Assembly: GCA_012510495.1 (NCBI GenBank)
Contig: JAAZHX010000075.1
Span: 2,501 to 66,500 of the forward strand
From: Smithella sp.
Lineage (GTDB): Bacteria > Desulfobacterota > Syntrophia > Syntrophales > Smithellaceae
Length of the DNA: 64,000 nt
Direction: 5' to 3'
The notes below the pieces were generated by a model. It was not told the origin of the DNA. It did no database searches and worked only from the letters and a program-made list of their open reading frames with translations. Positions 25,146-34,567 of the stretch are shown in pieces. Made by a program: the position numbers and the translations under genes. Each line of letters starts with the position of its first letter. Positions within the stretch are counted from its first letter, which is position 1.

Positions 25146-28097
25146 TTATTTTATTTTAAAGTCCACACGGCTGTCTTTGACCTTGTCTTTCTTCGCGGGC
25201 GCCCTGGTTTTGGGCTGGACGATGAAAACGCGCCCCGCTTCCACCTTGCCGTCTTTCAGCAGTTGTTCGCGAACGGTCTGGGTTCGACTGGAGGCGAGCT
25301 GCTCCAGATTGCCTTCCGTTACGGTTGTGTTGTCGTAGAGCAGCTTTTCCATTTCCGGGGGCGGCAGACTTTTGGCGAAGCCCAGCACCGTGCGCGGTTT
25401 GGAAAATTTTGCCGCCTTGTAGGCCAGCGTCAGATATTTTTCGTATTCGGCCTGTCCGATTGCCATTTCCTCCAGCGGCGCGGGGGTTTCACCTTTGTCG
25501 ATCATTTCCTTGCGCTTCTGCGTTTTGAGCAGACGGTTGAATTTCGCTTTTTTCAGAGCCTCCGAATCCTGCGTTGCGTCAACGTAGCCTTCAATCTCCA
25601 GCTTCAGTTGCGGGCGGTCGTACAGCGCTTTGGAAAGCGCGCCGATTTTTTTCAGGCCCGCCTCCGGAAGATCCGCGCTGCCGTAGTTGAATTCGACGTA
25701 GCTCATTTCCTCTCCCCCTCCGGTCAGCGAGGACAAAAGGGAAAAGGGGGCGGTGACGGCTTTGGTAATGATGTTGACGAGAACCTGCCAGACAATCGGC
25801 CAGATTCTGAACTTCGGATCGTCGAGGCTTCCGGACAGGGGAATGTCGAGGTTGATCTGACCGTTACGGTCGGTCAGCAGCGAAACGGCCAGCGGCACCG
25901 GTGCTTTGATCGCCTCGGGGCTTTCCACCTTTTCACCGAACGTCAGTTGGTCGAAAAAGATTTTGTTTTCGGCGGTCAGTTTTCGCTGATCGACGAGATA
26001 GACCACGTTGAAATTGAGTTTGCCTTTGGTGATGGGATAACCCAGATACTTGCTGGTGTATGGCGTGACCGGGCTCATTTCAATATCCTTGAAGATGAGT
26101 TTAATATCGGCAAAGAAATCTTTGGCCAGCGGGTTGATCATGCCCGCGATTTCCAGCGGTGATCCGTAGCCCAGATTTCCCTTCAAGTCCACTTTCGCGC
26201 GCGAGATCTGCTGCGAGGAAAGCCCCGTGACGCTTCCTCGGAGATTGAGCATGGTCGCCGCGTAATTCGGCCGGATGTTGCGATCGGTGAAATCCACCGT
26301 GCCTCCGTTAAAGCTGACCTTGCCGATTTTTATATCCGGCGGTGGTGCGGCCTGCGGGGTTTTGGCGGCTACGGCCTTTTCGTCCGCTGTTTTTCCGGCG
26401 GCATCGGATGGCGGTGTTTCCTTTTTGGCCACGCCGAAGATGTGCTGGACATTGGTGACGCCGCCCGGGTGGATGATGATCCTGGCGAAGAAGTCCTCAA
26501 GAGATATTCCCTTGATGTTCACAAAGAGAGGATTGGCGCCGGCGGCGAGCGACTGAAAACGGAGTTGCTTCCATTTCAGAAAATCGTTGGCGCGCGCCCG
26601 GTCGATCGTCGCGAGACGATCCACGGAAAGATTCCCCGAATATTTCACGGTAGGTTTGTCCTGCGCATCCGTCGCCAAGATGAATTTCCCGGATGTGGAA
26701 AGGGCACCGTCGGTGATGTCCATCCGGACGGTGCCCGGGATATAGGACTGGAAGGGACGGAGCGCCAGGTTTTTCACGCCCAGCGCCAGATCGGCGCCGA
26801 GCGGCGAGAGGCAAACCGGCCCTTTCGCGGTGATCGTGCTTTTCTGGTCCATGACCAGCGCCAGATCGATGTCGGCCTTGTTATCCTTTTTCAGGGAAAA
26901 ATTCGAGACGGTTAGGCGCAACGGGTGAATCCGCGTGCGAAACGGCCGGGGCGGCGCCTCGTCCATAAACGCAATATCGGCCTCATCGACCAGAATATTG
27001 TCCACCTGCAGATCCAGCTCTTTTTTTCCGGCGTCGGCTTGAACGGTTTTTTTCTTTGTCGCCGCCGCTTTTTCCGGTTTCGCTTTGGCCTGCGTCCCGA
27101 TCAGTTTGAGCAGGTTGATCTCCCCTTTCGGGCTGCGCCGGACGGCCAGTTGGAGTCCGTTGAGCGAAATTTCGGAAAGATGAACTTTGGGAACCAGCGG
27201 CTGGACGGAAGCCAGGTTGACCGACAGGGCGGGAAGCCGCAGAATTTTGCTGCCGCGCAGGTCATCCAGGGCCACTTTCTTCAGATCTGCCCGGCCGGTC
27301 AGCTTCAATTCGGGTGCTTGTTTTTCAGGCATGATGAAATACATCTGCAGGCGGATGTCCAGCAGCGCCTGGGTCAGCTTGAAATTCATCTTCACCGGCA
27401 CATATTGCAGATAAAAAGGAACATCGATATCCCGGATGTCGATATCCAAAAGGACTTCCCGCGAGGGGTGTAACGGCTGGGTCTTCCCGGTGACCGAAAC
27501 GACGTGGTCGTTGACGACGGCGGAAAATTTAGGCTGGACGTAATCCTTCATATAATAATCGATATTGGATACAAACGGAACGTCGAGATTCAGGTTCCGG
27601 ATCGAATGATTGGCTTTGTTGGGGGTGTCATGAAAATCCGCCGCGCCGTTGGAAATTTGAATGTTGTTGAGTGAGAAGAGGAACGGTTGGGACGGCTCTT
27701 TCTTTTGTTTTTCTTCTTTGGGAATCAGATCGGAAAAATTATAGGTTCCGTCGATTTTGCGCGTGATGCCGACGTAGGGTTGATTCAGCCGGATTTCCTC
27801 CAGAATGAGCGCGCGCCGGAAGACGGACATCAGAACATCCACGTTGACGTGCAGCTCCTGAAAGGCCACAAACGATTCATGGCTCCCGGGATCTGCCAGT
27901 TTGAATTCCCGGATCGTCGCGGAAAGATCAAAAGGATTGATTTTGATTTCGCCTATAGCTGCTTCCCGGTGCAGGGCCTCGGAAATCTTCTTAGTCAGAA
28001 CCGGCTTGAGAACGGCGGGAAGAATCAGGAAGCCGGTAAGGCCGATTAACAAAACGATAACGAGGACGGTGATCAGAACTTTTTTCAAAAGACGCAT
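25146..28097 (-). CDS. DUF748 (AsmA-like) envelope protein
   Basis: A 983-residue envelope protein anchored by one N-terminal helix (KKVLITVLVIVLLIGLTGFLIL). The long body has the repeated beta-strand pattern of AsmA/DUF748 proteins (INPFDLSATIREFKLADP near residue 52, and repeated groove-forming segments), which in related proteins such as TamB or YhdP bridge the two membranes for lipid transfer. Linkers rich in Lys, Ala and Pro occur near residues 340-365 and 560-590. The last 170 residues resemble an OmpA-like region (VEFNYGSADLPEAGLKKIGAL near residue 805). The ATG at 28097 is chosen because AGAAGGAG precedes it. Lipid transport is inferred from the fold only. Confidence 0.85.
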   Translation of the reverse strand: MRLLKKVLITVLVIVLLIGLTGFLILPAVLKPVLTKKISEALHREAAIGEIKINPFDLSATIREFKLADPGSHESFVAFQELHVNVDVLMSVFRRALILEEIRLNQPYVGITRKIDGTYNFSDLIPKEEKQKKEPSQPFLFSLNNIQISNGAADFHDTPNKANHSIRNLNLDVPFVSNIDYYMKDYVQPKFSAVVNDHVVSVTGKTQPLHPSREVLLDIDIRDIDVPFYLQYVPVKMNFKLTQALLDIRLQMYFIMPEKQAPELKLTGRADLKKVALDDLRGSKILRLPALSVNLASVQPLVPKVHLSEISLNGLQLAVRRSPKGEINLLKLIGTQAKAKPEKAAATKKKTVQADAGKKELDLQVDNILVDEADIAFMDEAPPRPFRTRIHPLRLTVSNFSLKKDNKADIDLALVMDQKSTITAKGPVCLSPLGADLALGVKNLALRPFQSYIPGTVRMDITDGALSTSGKFILATDAQDKPTVKYSGNLSVDRLATIDRARANDFLKWKQLRFQSLAAGANPLFVNIKGISLEDFFARIIIHPGGVTNVQHIFGVAKKETPPSDAAGKTADEKAVAAKTPQAAPPPDIKIGKVSFNGGTVDFTDRNIRPNYAATMLNLRGSVTGLSSQQISRAKVDLKGNLGYGSPLEIAGMINPLAKDFFADIKLIFKDIEMSPVTPYTSKYLGYPITKGKLNFNVVYLVDQRKLTAENKIFFDQLTFGEKVESPEAIKAPVPLAVSLLTDRNGQINLDIPLSGSLDDPKFRIWPIVWQVLVNIITKAVTAPFSLLSSLTGGGEEMSYVEFNYGSADLPEAGLKKIGALSKALYDRPQLKLEIEGYVDATQDSEALKKAKFNRLLKTQKRKEMIDKGETPAPLEEMAIGQAEYEKYLTLAYKAAKFSKPRTVLGFAKSLPPPEMEKLLYDNTTVTEGNLEQLASSRTQTVREQLLKDGKVEAGRVFIVQPKTRAPAKKDKVKDSRVDFKIK

Positions 28098-28222
28098 GAG
28101 TGGCTCCTTCTGAAAGATTTTGGCGGCGAACCTGCCGTCTTTGCTGAATCCCGTGGGTTCAGGGTTCAAATTGTGGTTCAAATATCTCTTTGAGCGGTCA
28201 TCGCTTGTGACATTCAGGTTAA

Positions 28223-28337
28223 GAGCGTTTTGTTTAATAAATCTTGGCGAAGCGAAATATCAGCAATGACAACTTTTTGAGCCGAAGGTAAGTTTTGTCA
28301 AAGCCTTTCGCGAGCTTTAGATTTATACAAAACGCTC
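28223..28337. repeat. 115-base imperfect palindrome between DUF748 and acyl-CoA synthetase genes
   Basis: GAGCGTTTTGT at 28223-28233 is repeated inverted as ACAAAACGCTC at 28327-28337. Inside, AATCT...CGAAA matches an inverted TTTCG...AGATT and TGACAA faces TTGTCA, so the whole element can fold on itself. It has no T-run and no reading frame. It lies downstream of the acyl-CoA synthetase gene and upstream of the DUF748 gene, both read leftward, so it could separate the two transcripts. Confidence 0.6.
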
Positions 28338-28420
28338 ACAGGCAAAGCGAAGAGGATATTTGGGACACACCCCTTCTGCCCCTCGCCTGGTCCGGCCCGT
28401 GGAAAAGGGCGGCGCCCCGG

Positions 28421-30511
28421 CTATTTCTGAAAAAAGACGCGGGCGTCCACCAGGCTCACGCCCTGGCCTTCCGGATGAACGATGACCGGATTCAGGTCGA
28501 TTTCCGAAATTTCCGGGCACGCGGCAAGCAGAGCGGAGATTCTGCATACCACATTCTGCAGCGCCTGACAATCCGCTAGGTCTCTGCCTCTTGCGCCGGC
28601 CAGCAGCGGATACGCTTTCAGCTCCCGGATCATGGCTTCGGCTTCCGAGTGCGTCACCGGCGCCAGCCGGATGGAGGTGTCTTTGAAGATTTCAATGAAA
28701 ATGCCGCCCAGACCGACGACAATCACCGGGCCAAAGGCGGGATCGCGCCTGCCTCCGACAAAACATTCGACGCCGGCGGGCGCCATTTCCTGAATCAGAT
28801 ACCCGTCGATGGCGGGCGATGGCTTCAGGTTTCTGATTTTGCTTTTCATACCGGCCAGAGCTTCGGAAAGATGTTTTTTGCTCCGGATGTTCACGACGAC
28901 GCCGCCCACGTCGGACTTGTGCGAGGCGTTTCGGGAGATCAGCTTGGCGGCCAGCGGGTAGCGCAGCGCGATTCTTGACGGCACGTTTTCGTTCTTGAGC
29001 GGCAGGCTTTTCACGGGCTGCAACCCGGCGGCCGCGCAGATCGCAAGCGCTTCGTCCGTAAGCGGAATTCGCTTTTCCTTTTTGCAGCGGGCGCGGATGC
29101 AAAGAACCGTTTCAAGATCCAGATCATACTCTTCCAGGCGGCCCCGCTTTTGGCATGCGGTTTTCTTTTCGTAATAGGATCGCGAGACGTACAGGGCCTC
29201 CACCGCTTCCAGCGGAGACACGAAAACGGGAAACGGCTGCTTTTTCTGCAGGTCAAGAATTTCTTCGCGCTCGGAAATCATCGCCAGACTGACGGGCTTT
29301 TCATACCGGGCGACGAGCTCCTTCACACCCGTCAGAAAGGCGCGGGACATTTCGCCTTCAAAATCCGCGGAATACAAATGATTGAAAAGGACGCCGTCAA
29401 ATTCGTCGAGCTTGAGGGCTTCCTCCAGAATATCCGTAAAGATCGTGTAGTCGAAGATTTCACCGAGATCCAGGGGGTTCTGGTGGGCGATCACGCGGGT
29501 GTTGTAAATGGTTTTGAGTTTTTCGATGAACGACGGCGGAAAGGGCGTCATTTCAAATCCGTATTTCGCGCAGGCGTCGGCCGTCAGAACGGCATGGCCG
29601 CCGGAGCGCGACAGCACGGCCACGCGTTTGCCTTTCATGAGCGGCATTCCTACCACCTGAACCGCGCTGACCAGATCCATTTCGTCGTCCACGCGGATGA
29701 CCCCGGCCTGCCGCATGGCACCGTCCACCACTGCGTCGTCGCCGGAAAGCGCCGTTGTGTGCGACTGGGCGATCTTAGCGCTCGCCTTCGACCGGTTGGA
29801 TTTCTGAAGGATGATGGGTTTGTCGCAGCTTCGTGCCAGATCAAAAAATCTCCGTCCGCGCTTGAAGCCTTCCAGATAGAGCGCAATGCATCGGGTCTCG
29901 GGATCCTGAATCAGGTATTCAAGAAAATCCGCCTCGTCGAGCAGCAGCTTGTTGCCAATCGACACAAACTTACCGGCGGTAATTCCGAATCCCGCGAACG
30001 TTTGCAGATAGGAGCTTCCGACACCGCCGCTCTGGGTGATGAGTCCCAGGACGCCGCCGGAGGGGACTTCCTTGGCGAAGGCGAAGGGCATCATCATTTT
30101 ATAATCAAAATTGATCACGCCCACGCAGTTGGGACCGATGACTTTCATGTCGTATTTACGCGCGATGGCCAGCACGTCTTCTTCCAGGGAATGATGGCCG
30201 TGCGAGTATTCGCTGAATCCCCCCGATTCGATGACCACGTGCGTAATGCCTTTCTGGCCGCATTCTTCCATGAGGGCAGGGACGGTCCGGGCGGGCGTCA
30301 GGAAAATCGCCACGTCCGGAACGCACGGCAGATCGGCGACTTTGGTATATACAGGAACGCCGCTCACGTTGCCTTCCTGAGAACCGACGCCGTAAAGCTC
30401 TCCCGGATAGCCGATGTGTTTGTTGTTGATGAGAACGATTTGTCCCAGATTCATCTTGGTGACGGACGCGCCGAAAACTACCATGCTGCGGGGGGTGAAG
30501 AATTTTTCCAT
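28421..30511 (-). CDS. ADP-forming acyl-CoA synthetase, fused alpha and beta domains
   Basis: A 696-residue enzyme combining the CoA-binding domain (FFTPRSMVVFGASVTKMN), succinyl-CoA-ligase-like domains with the phosphohistidine loop SAKIAQSHTTALSGDD near residue 245, and a C-terminal ATP-grasp domain (LPLKNENVPSRIALRYPLAAK, then SHKSDVGGVVVNI, and VGGRRDPAFGPVIVVGLGG). It would convert an acyl-CoA, ADP and phosphate to the free acid and ATP, an energy-saving step in fermenting and syntrophic anaerobes. Which acyl group is used cannot be told. AGGAG precedes the ATG at 30511. A strong promoter lies upstream at 30676-30704. Confidence 0.92.
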   Translation of the reverse strand: MEKFFTPRSMVVFGASVTKMNLGQIVLINNKHIGYPGELYGVGSQEGNVSGVPVYTKVADLPCVPDVAIFLTPARTVPALMEECGQKGITHVVIESGGFSEYSHGHHSLEEDVLAIARKYDMKVIGPNCVGVINFDYKMMMPFAFAKEVPSGGVLGLITQSGGVGSSYLQTFAGFGITAGKFVSIGNKLLLDEADFLEYLIQDPETRCIALYLEGFKRGRRFFDLARSCDKPIILQKSNRSKASAKIAQSHTTALSGDDAVVDGAMRQAGVIRVDDEMDLVSAVQVVGMPLMKGKRVAVLSRSGGHAVLTADACAKYGFEMTPFPPSFIEKLKTIYNTRVIAHQNPLDLGEIFDYTIFTDILEEALKLDEFDGVLFNHLYSADFEGEMSRAFLTGVKELVARYEKPVSLAMISEREEILDLQKKQPFPVFVSPLEAVEALYVSRSYYEKKTACQKRGRLEEYDLDLETVLCIRARCKKEKRIPLTDEALAICAAAGLQPVKSLPLKNENVPSRIALRYPLAAKLISRNASHKSDVGGVVVNIRSKKHLSEALAGMKSKIRNLKPSPAIDGYLIQEMAPAGVECFVGGRRDPAFGPVIVVGLGGIFIEIFKDTSIRLAPVTHSEAEAMIRELKAYPLLAGARGRDLADCQALQNVVCRISALLAACPEISEIDLNPVIVHPEGQGVSLVDARVFFQK

Positions 30512-30675
30512 GATCGAATTGCTCCTTCCGCCCGGCAACGATGATTCTCGACCACGTTTTTGAGCTTGTCTGAGCAAACGACGCCTTCACCTTGCTGCCC
30601 GCCATCAGCCTGAATGCGAAATGTCAGAAAAAACATCAGGAAAACGAAATTGAATTCCTGTCACCGAGCAGGGCC

Positions 30676-30704
30676 CTTATAAAGAACAGATGGGTCGGTG
30701 TCAA
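30676..30704 (-). promoter_or_regulatory. Strong sigma-70 promoter of the acyl-CoA synthetase gene
   Basis: On the minus strand TTGACA (30704-30699) and TATAAG (30681-30676) are separated by 17 bases. The leader to the ATG at 30511 would be about 160 bases. Confidence 0.7.
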
Positions 30705-30801
30705 GCGCAAAGAGAGGGCCAAAACCTCGGGCGTAAAAATCAGTCAAGGGGCCGTCCCTTGCGGAACCCCCGAACCTTGCTCCGTTATTTTAAAGATTCG
30801 T

Positions 30802-30829
30802 TTGACTTCTTTGCCAAAGCCAATATAAT
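30802..30829 (+). promoter_or_regulatory. Strong sigma-70 promoter of the PAS kinase-regulator operon
   Basis: TTGACT at 30802-30807 and a perfect TATAAT at 30824-30829 are 16 bases apart. Transcription would start near 30836, about 100 bases before the kinase ATG. Confidence 0.75.
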
Positions 30830-30936
30830 CATTTCCAACGCAATTTTCTCAGATCCATCCTTCAGCGGCGGCGCAAGGGTTTGGCGGCCCCGGGGTGGGA
30901 TCAGGCCGACCCTCAACTTTGAATAAGGGTGAAGTC

Positions 30937-33171
30937 ATGAAGAACAGACGGCAGACGGAAGAGACTCCGGTGGATGACATTCGGCGACAAAGCGTCCGCC
31001 TCAAAAAACGCAGACCGTCGGATCATGAAGGGAGACCAGTGGAGAGCGAGCTTAGGGAGAGCGAGCTTAGGGAGAGCGAAGAGCGCCTCAAGAGCGTCGT
31101 CAGCCGATCCCCGATTCCCGCGTTTGTGATCAGCAAGGATCACCGCATCCTTTATTGGAACAAGGCGCTGGAGCAGCTTACCAAAATCAGGGCCGAAGAC
31201 GTCATCGGCACTTCCCAGCAGTGGCGCGCGTTTTACGCGAGAAAGCGCCCCTGCATGGCGGATCTACTGGTGAGCCGCGCCCAGGAAAAAATATCCAAGT
31301 GGTACACCGGCAAATATTCCAAATCCAAACTGCTGGACGAGGCCTACGAAGCGATTGATTTTTTCCCCGAGCTTGGCCATCACGGCAAATGGCTGCGCTT
31401 TACCGCGGCGATTATCCGCAACGAAGCCGGCGATCTGATCGGCGCCATCGAAACGCTGGAGGACATCACCCGGCGCAAGAAGGCCAAGGAGGCGCTGCTC
31501 AAGGCGCACCGGGAGCTGGAAGAACGTGTGCAGACGAGAACGGCGGAGCTGGCCCAGGTCAACGAGGCGCTGCTGAATGAATTGCTGGAGCGCCACCGGA
31601 CGCAAAAAGCGCTCAAACAGACTACCGATCACCTTTCTCTGCTTTTGGAATCCCTGCCGATCGTTTCCTATACCCGGAAGACGGAAGAACCATTCAGCAT
31701 CACGTTCGTAAGCAGCACCATCGAGGAAATTACCGGTTATCCGCCGCAATGCTTCATGGACGATGAAAATTTCTGGGCCGACCATATTCACCCGGACGAC
31801 CGGTCCCGGATTCTGGGCGAACTCAAATCCGGTCAGGCTACGGGGACGCATCGCTACAGTTACCGGTTTCGCGTCATGGACGATTCCTACCGCTGGTTTT
31901 CGGATTACTGGCGGGTGGTGCAGTTGCCCGCCGGTTCGACCAATTACATTGTCGGTGCGTGGCAGGACGTCACGGAAGACAAGAGAATCCGACAGGAGGG
32001 CGAGCTTCGCCTCCAGCAGATGATTCAGACGCACAAACTTACGGCGTTGGGCGAAGTCGTGGCCGGCGTTGCCCACGAGATCAACAATCCGGTCAGCTTC
32101 ATTGCCTACAACGTTCCGATCCTCGAAGAAATCTGGAACACCGTGGAAACCATTCTTTCCCGTTCGGACACCCACCATCCCGAATGGGAAAAGAGGGGCC
32201 TGTCCTATGAAGACGTCTGCCGCAACATGCAGGAGATCGTTCAGGCGTTCAAAATCGGCGCCAACCGGATCAGCCGGGTCGTAACCAGTCTGAAAGAATT
32301 TTCCCGTTCCGACGAAACCGCGCAGAAAAAACTGATGTCGGTGCCGGAAGTGATCGCGGGCGCGCTGGTTATCGTGGGCGCGCAGATACGCAGAACGGTC
32401 TCCACCATCGAACAGGACATCGCCCCCGATGTTCCGCCGGTTTGCGGCCACTTTCAGAAGATCGAACAAGTGGTGGCCAATCTGCTGATCAACGCCCATC
32501 AGGCGATTCCGCCGGGGCAGAAAGGCCTCATCACCATCCGCTGCCGTTATATCGACAGCCTCAAAGCGGCGGTGGTCGATATTGAAGACAACGGCAGAGG
32601 GATCGAGAAAAAAGTCATGGACCAGATTTTCGATCCCTTTTTTACCACGCGCCGCGACCGGGACGGCACGGGATTGGGCCTTTCCATTTCCTACGGGCTG
32701 ATCCGGGAGCACCACGGACTGATCAGTGTCCTTTCGCGCCCGGGCCGCGGCAGCCGGTTTTCACTCTTTCTTCCCGTGAATGGCGCCGCCGACATCAGCC
32801 TGTATCCGGCCATTCTCTGCATCGACCACAATGTCAAGTATCTGAAGGAGCTGAAAGCCAACTTTGTGGACGCGGTGATCTGGCGGTCGGAAGCTCAGGA
32901 CCGGCTGGAAGACGTTCTCGATTTTCTGGATCAGCATCCGGAGGTGGATATCGTCATTTCGGAAGCCCGTCTCCGGGGATTCAACGGCTGGGCGCTTCTG
33001 GAAAAAATCCGCGCGAAGCATCCGCTGCTGCCGGTGATTCTCTATTCGACGGACCGCAAGGCCCTGTCCCCCCCGCCGCTCAAAACTCTGCCCGACTTTA
33101 CGCTGCACAAACCGTTCAGCATCTATAAACTCCAGAAAATTATTCATGAAGTGGGGAGACAGCGTTTATGA
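30937..33171 (+). CDS. PAS sensor histidine kinase with a C-terminal pseudo-receiver
   Basis: A 744-residue cytosolic kinase. A charged N-terminal segment is followed by PAS 1 (about residues 50-175), a coiled coil of helical heptads (180-225), and PAS 2 (about 230-350, with FVSSTIEEITGYPP). The kinase core has His380 in GVAHEINNPVSF, then LLINAHQAI, DNGRGIEKK and GTGLGLSISYGL. The last 115 residues have a receiver fold, but the phospho-acceptor aspartate is replaced by Glu676 (ISEARLRGFNG), while the later lysine (LHKPF) is kept. The ATG at 30937 has AAGGGTG upstream. It overlaps the response-regulator gene by ATGA and is its likely partner. Confidence 0.92.
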   Translation: MKNRRQTEETPVDDIRRQSVRLKKRRPSDHEGRPVESELRESELRESEERLKSVVSRSPIPAFVISKDHRILYWNKALEQLTKIRAEDVIGTSQQWRAFYARKRPCMADLLVSRAQEKISKWYTGKYSKSKLLDEAYEAIDFFPELGHHGKWLRFTAAIIRNEAGDLIGAIETLEDITRRKKAKEALLKAHRELEERVQTRTAELAQVNEALLNELLERHRTQKALKQTTDHLSLLLESLPIVSYTRKTEEPFSITFVSSTIEEITGYPPQCFMDDENFWADHIHPDDRSRILGELKSGQATGTHRYSYRFRVMDDSYRWFSDYWRVVQLPAGSTNYIVGAWQDVTEDKRIRQEGELRLQQMIQTHKLTALGEVVAGVAHEINNPVSFIAYNVPILEEIWNTVETILSRSDTHHPEWEKRGLSYEDVCRNMQEIVQAFKIGANRISRVVTSLKEFSRSDETAQKKLMSVPEVIAGALVIVGAQIRRTVSTIEQDIAPDVPPVCGHFQKIEQVVANLLINAHQAIPPGQKGLITIRCRYIDSLKAAVVDIEDNGRGIEKKVMDQIFDPFFTTRRDRDGTGLGLSISYGLIREHHGLISVLSRPGRGSRFSLFLPVNGAADISLYPAILCIDHNVKYLKELKANFVDAVIWRSEAQDRLEDVLDFLDQHPEVDIVISEARLRGFNGWALLEKIRAKHPLLPVILYSTDRKALSPPPLKTLPDFTLHKPFSIYKLQKIIHEVGRQRL
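31041..31080. repeat. In-frame 15-base tandem repeat in the kinase gene
   Basis: GGAGAGCGAGCTTAG is repeated exactly at 31041-31055 and 31056-31070, then partly at 31071-31079. It encodes repeats of RESEL before the first PAS domain. Copy number could vary by slippage without breaking the frame. Confidence 0.7.
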
Positions 33172-34520
33172 AGATATTGATTGTGGACGATGAGGACTTG
33201 TCTCTGTCCTCCGTGAAGCGGGTTCTCAAGTGGAAGGGCATCAAAAATGTCGAGGCGTGCGACAACGGCCGGACGGCCATCGAGCGCATCCGCCGGGAAA
33301 ATTTCGACATCGTCCTTTTGGATCTGCTGATGCCGGATGTGGACGGCATGCAGGTGCTGGAATCCACAAAACCTTTTTGTCCGGGGACCGAATTCATCAT
33401 CCTCACCGCCGTGGACGACATTCAAACCACCGTCCGGGCGATGCGGCAGGGGGCCTACGACTATCTGGTCAAACCGGTGGACAATGAACTGCTGTTTTTG
33501 TCCATCGAACGGGCCTATGAGCGAAAAGGGCTGCTGGCCGGCCTTTCGATCAGCGCCAGCCGCGAGACGGCCGATATTCCGCCAGCATTTGCCGACACGA
33601 TCACACAGGACAAGCAGATGAAGGCGCTGATTTCCTACGCGCAAGTCATGGCGCGCAGCGGCAATCCGATTTTGATTACCGGTGAATCGGGGACCGGCAA
33701 GGAGCTGATGGCGCGCGGCATTCACCGGACCGGGCCCGCGCCCGCCGGGCCTTTCGTGCCGGTGAATGTGTCCGCCATTCCCGCCACGATGTTTGAAAGC
33801 CAGATTTTCGGACATGTCAAAGGCGCCTTTACCGGCGCGGAAAGCCCGCACAGCGGCTTTTTCGAACAGGCGGACGGCGGCACGCTGTTTCTGGATGAAA
33901 TCGGCGAACTGCCGATCGGCCTGCAGGCCAAACTGCTGCGGGTGCTGGAGGACAAGACGTTTACGCCGCTGGGGGCCAGCCGGCCGGTGTGCGTGGATGT
34001 GCGGCTGGTCTCGGCGACGAACACCAATCTGGAAGCCGCCTGCCAGGAGGGGAGGTTCCGGATGGATCTGATGTACCGGCTCAAGTCCGCCCATGTCTGC
34101 CTGCCGCCGCTCCGGGAGCGAAGAGGGGACATTCCGCTCCTGGTTTCCCATTTTCTGAAAAACGCCTGCGCGCGCCATCAGAAAAACATTTCCGGGTTCA
34201 GCCCGGAAGCCATGCGGTTGCTGACGCGAGGGGACTATCCCGGAAACATCCGCGAGCTTTCCCAGATGGTGGAAAACGCCGCGCTGCTGACGGCCGGTCC
34301 CGTGATCCTGCCTGCCGATCTGGGCGGAAACGGCGCCGCTTTGGATCTGCAGGGGGATATCGCCTCCCGCAGGTTATGCACGCTCAGGGAAAACGATTCG
34401 GCGCATGTGCGTTTTGTGATGGACGCCACCGGCGGCAACCGCCGTGAAGCCGCCGAGATTCTGGGAATCACGCTCCGGCAGCTTCAGCGAAAGCTGGCGG
34501 ACATGAAAGGACCTTTTTAA
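33168..34520 (+). CDS. Sigma-54-dependent response regulator (NtrC family)
   Basis: A 450-residue regulator. The receiver (residues 1-120) begins ILIVDDED and has phospho-acceptor Asp52 in LLDLLMPDVDG and the conserved lysine in LVKPVD. The AAA+ domain (about 145-375) has Walker A GESGTGKE, an intact GAFTGA sigma-54 contact loop, Walker B GGTLFLDEIGE and the arginine-finger region. The C-terminal Fis-type helix-turn-helix reads GNRREAAEILGITLRQLQRKL. It overlaps the PAS kinase gene by four bases, so the two form a phosphorelay pair. Its targets are unknown; I found no clear -24/-12 promoter nearby. Confidence 0.95.
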   Translation: MKILIVDDEDLSLSSVKRVLKWKGIKNVEACDNGRTAIERIRRENFDIVLLDLLMPDVDGMQVLESTKPFCPGTEFIILTAVDDIQTTVRAMRQGAYDYLVKPVDNELLFLSIERAYERKGLLAGLSISASRETADIPPAFADTITQDKQMKALISYAQVMARSGNPILITGESGTGKELMARGIHRTGPAPAGPFVPVNVSAIPATMFESQIFGHVKGAFTGAESPHSGFFEQADGGTLFLDEIGELPIGLQAKLLRVLEDKTFTPLGASRPVCVDVRLVSATNTNLEAACQEGRFRMDLMYRLKSAHVCLPPLRERRGDIPLLVSHFLKNACARHQKNISGFSPEAMRLLTRGDYPGNIRELSQMVENAALLTAGPVILPADLGGNGAALDLQGDIASRRLCTLRENDSAHVRFVMDATGGNRREAAEILGITLRQLQRKLADMKGPF

Positions 34521-34567
34521 GAAAAACGGTTGACGGGCAGGCCCGGTTTTCCGCTCCCGAAAAGGCA

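Noticed and set aside
29150..30544. A 464-codon plus-strand frame
   Set aside because: It lies opposite the acyl-CoA synthetase gene and has no recognisable motif.
30895..30936. Upstream GTG start for the PAS kinase
   Set aside because: The ATG at 30937 has a proper ribosome-binding site and the extra residues add no domain.
31264..32715. A 483-codon minus-strand frame
   Set aside because: It is antisense to the PAS kinase, whose kinase motifs are intact.
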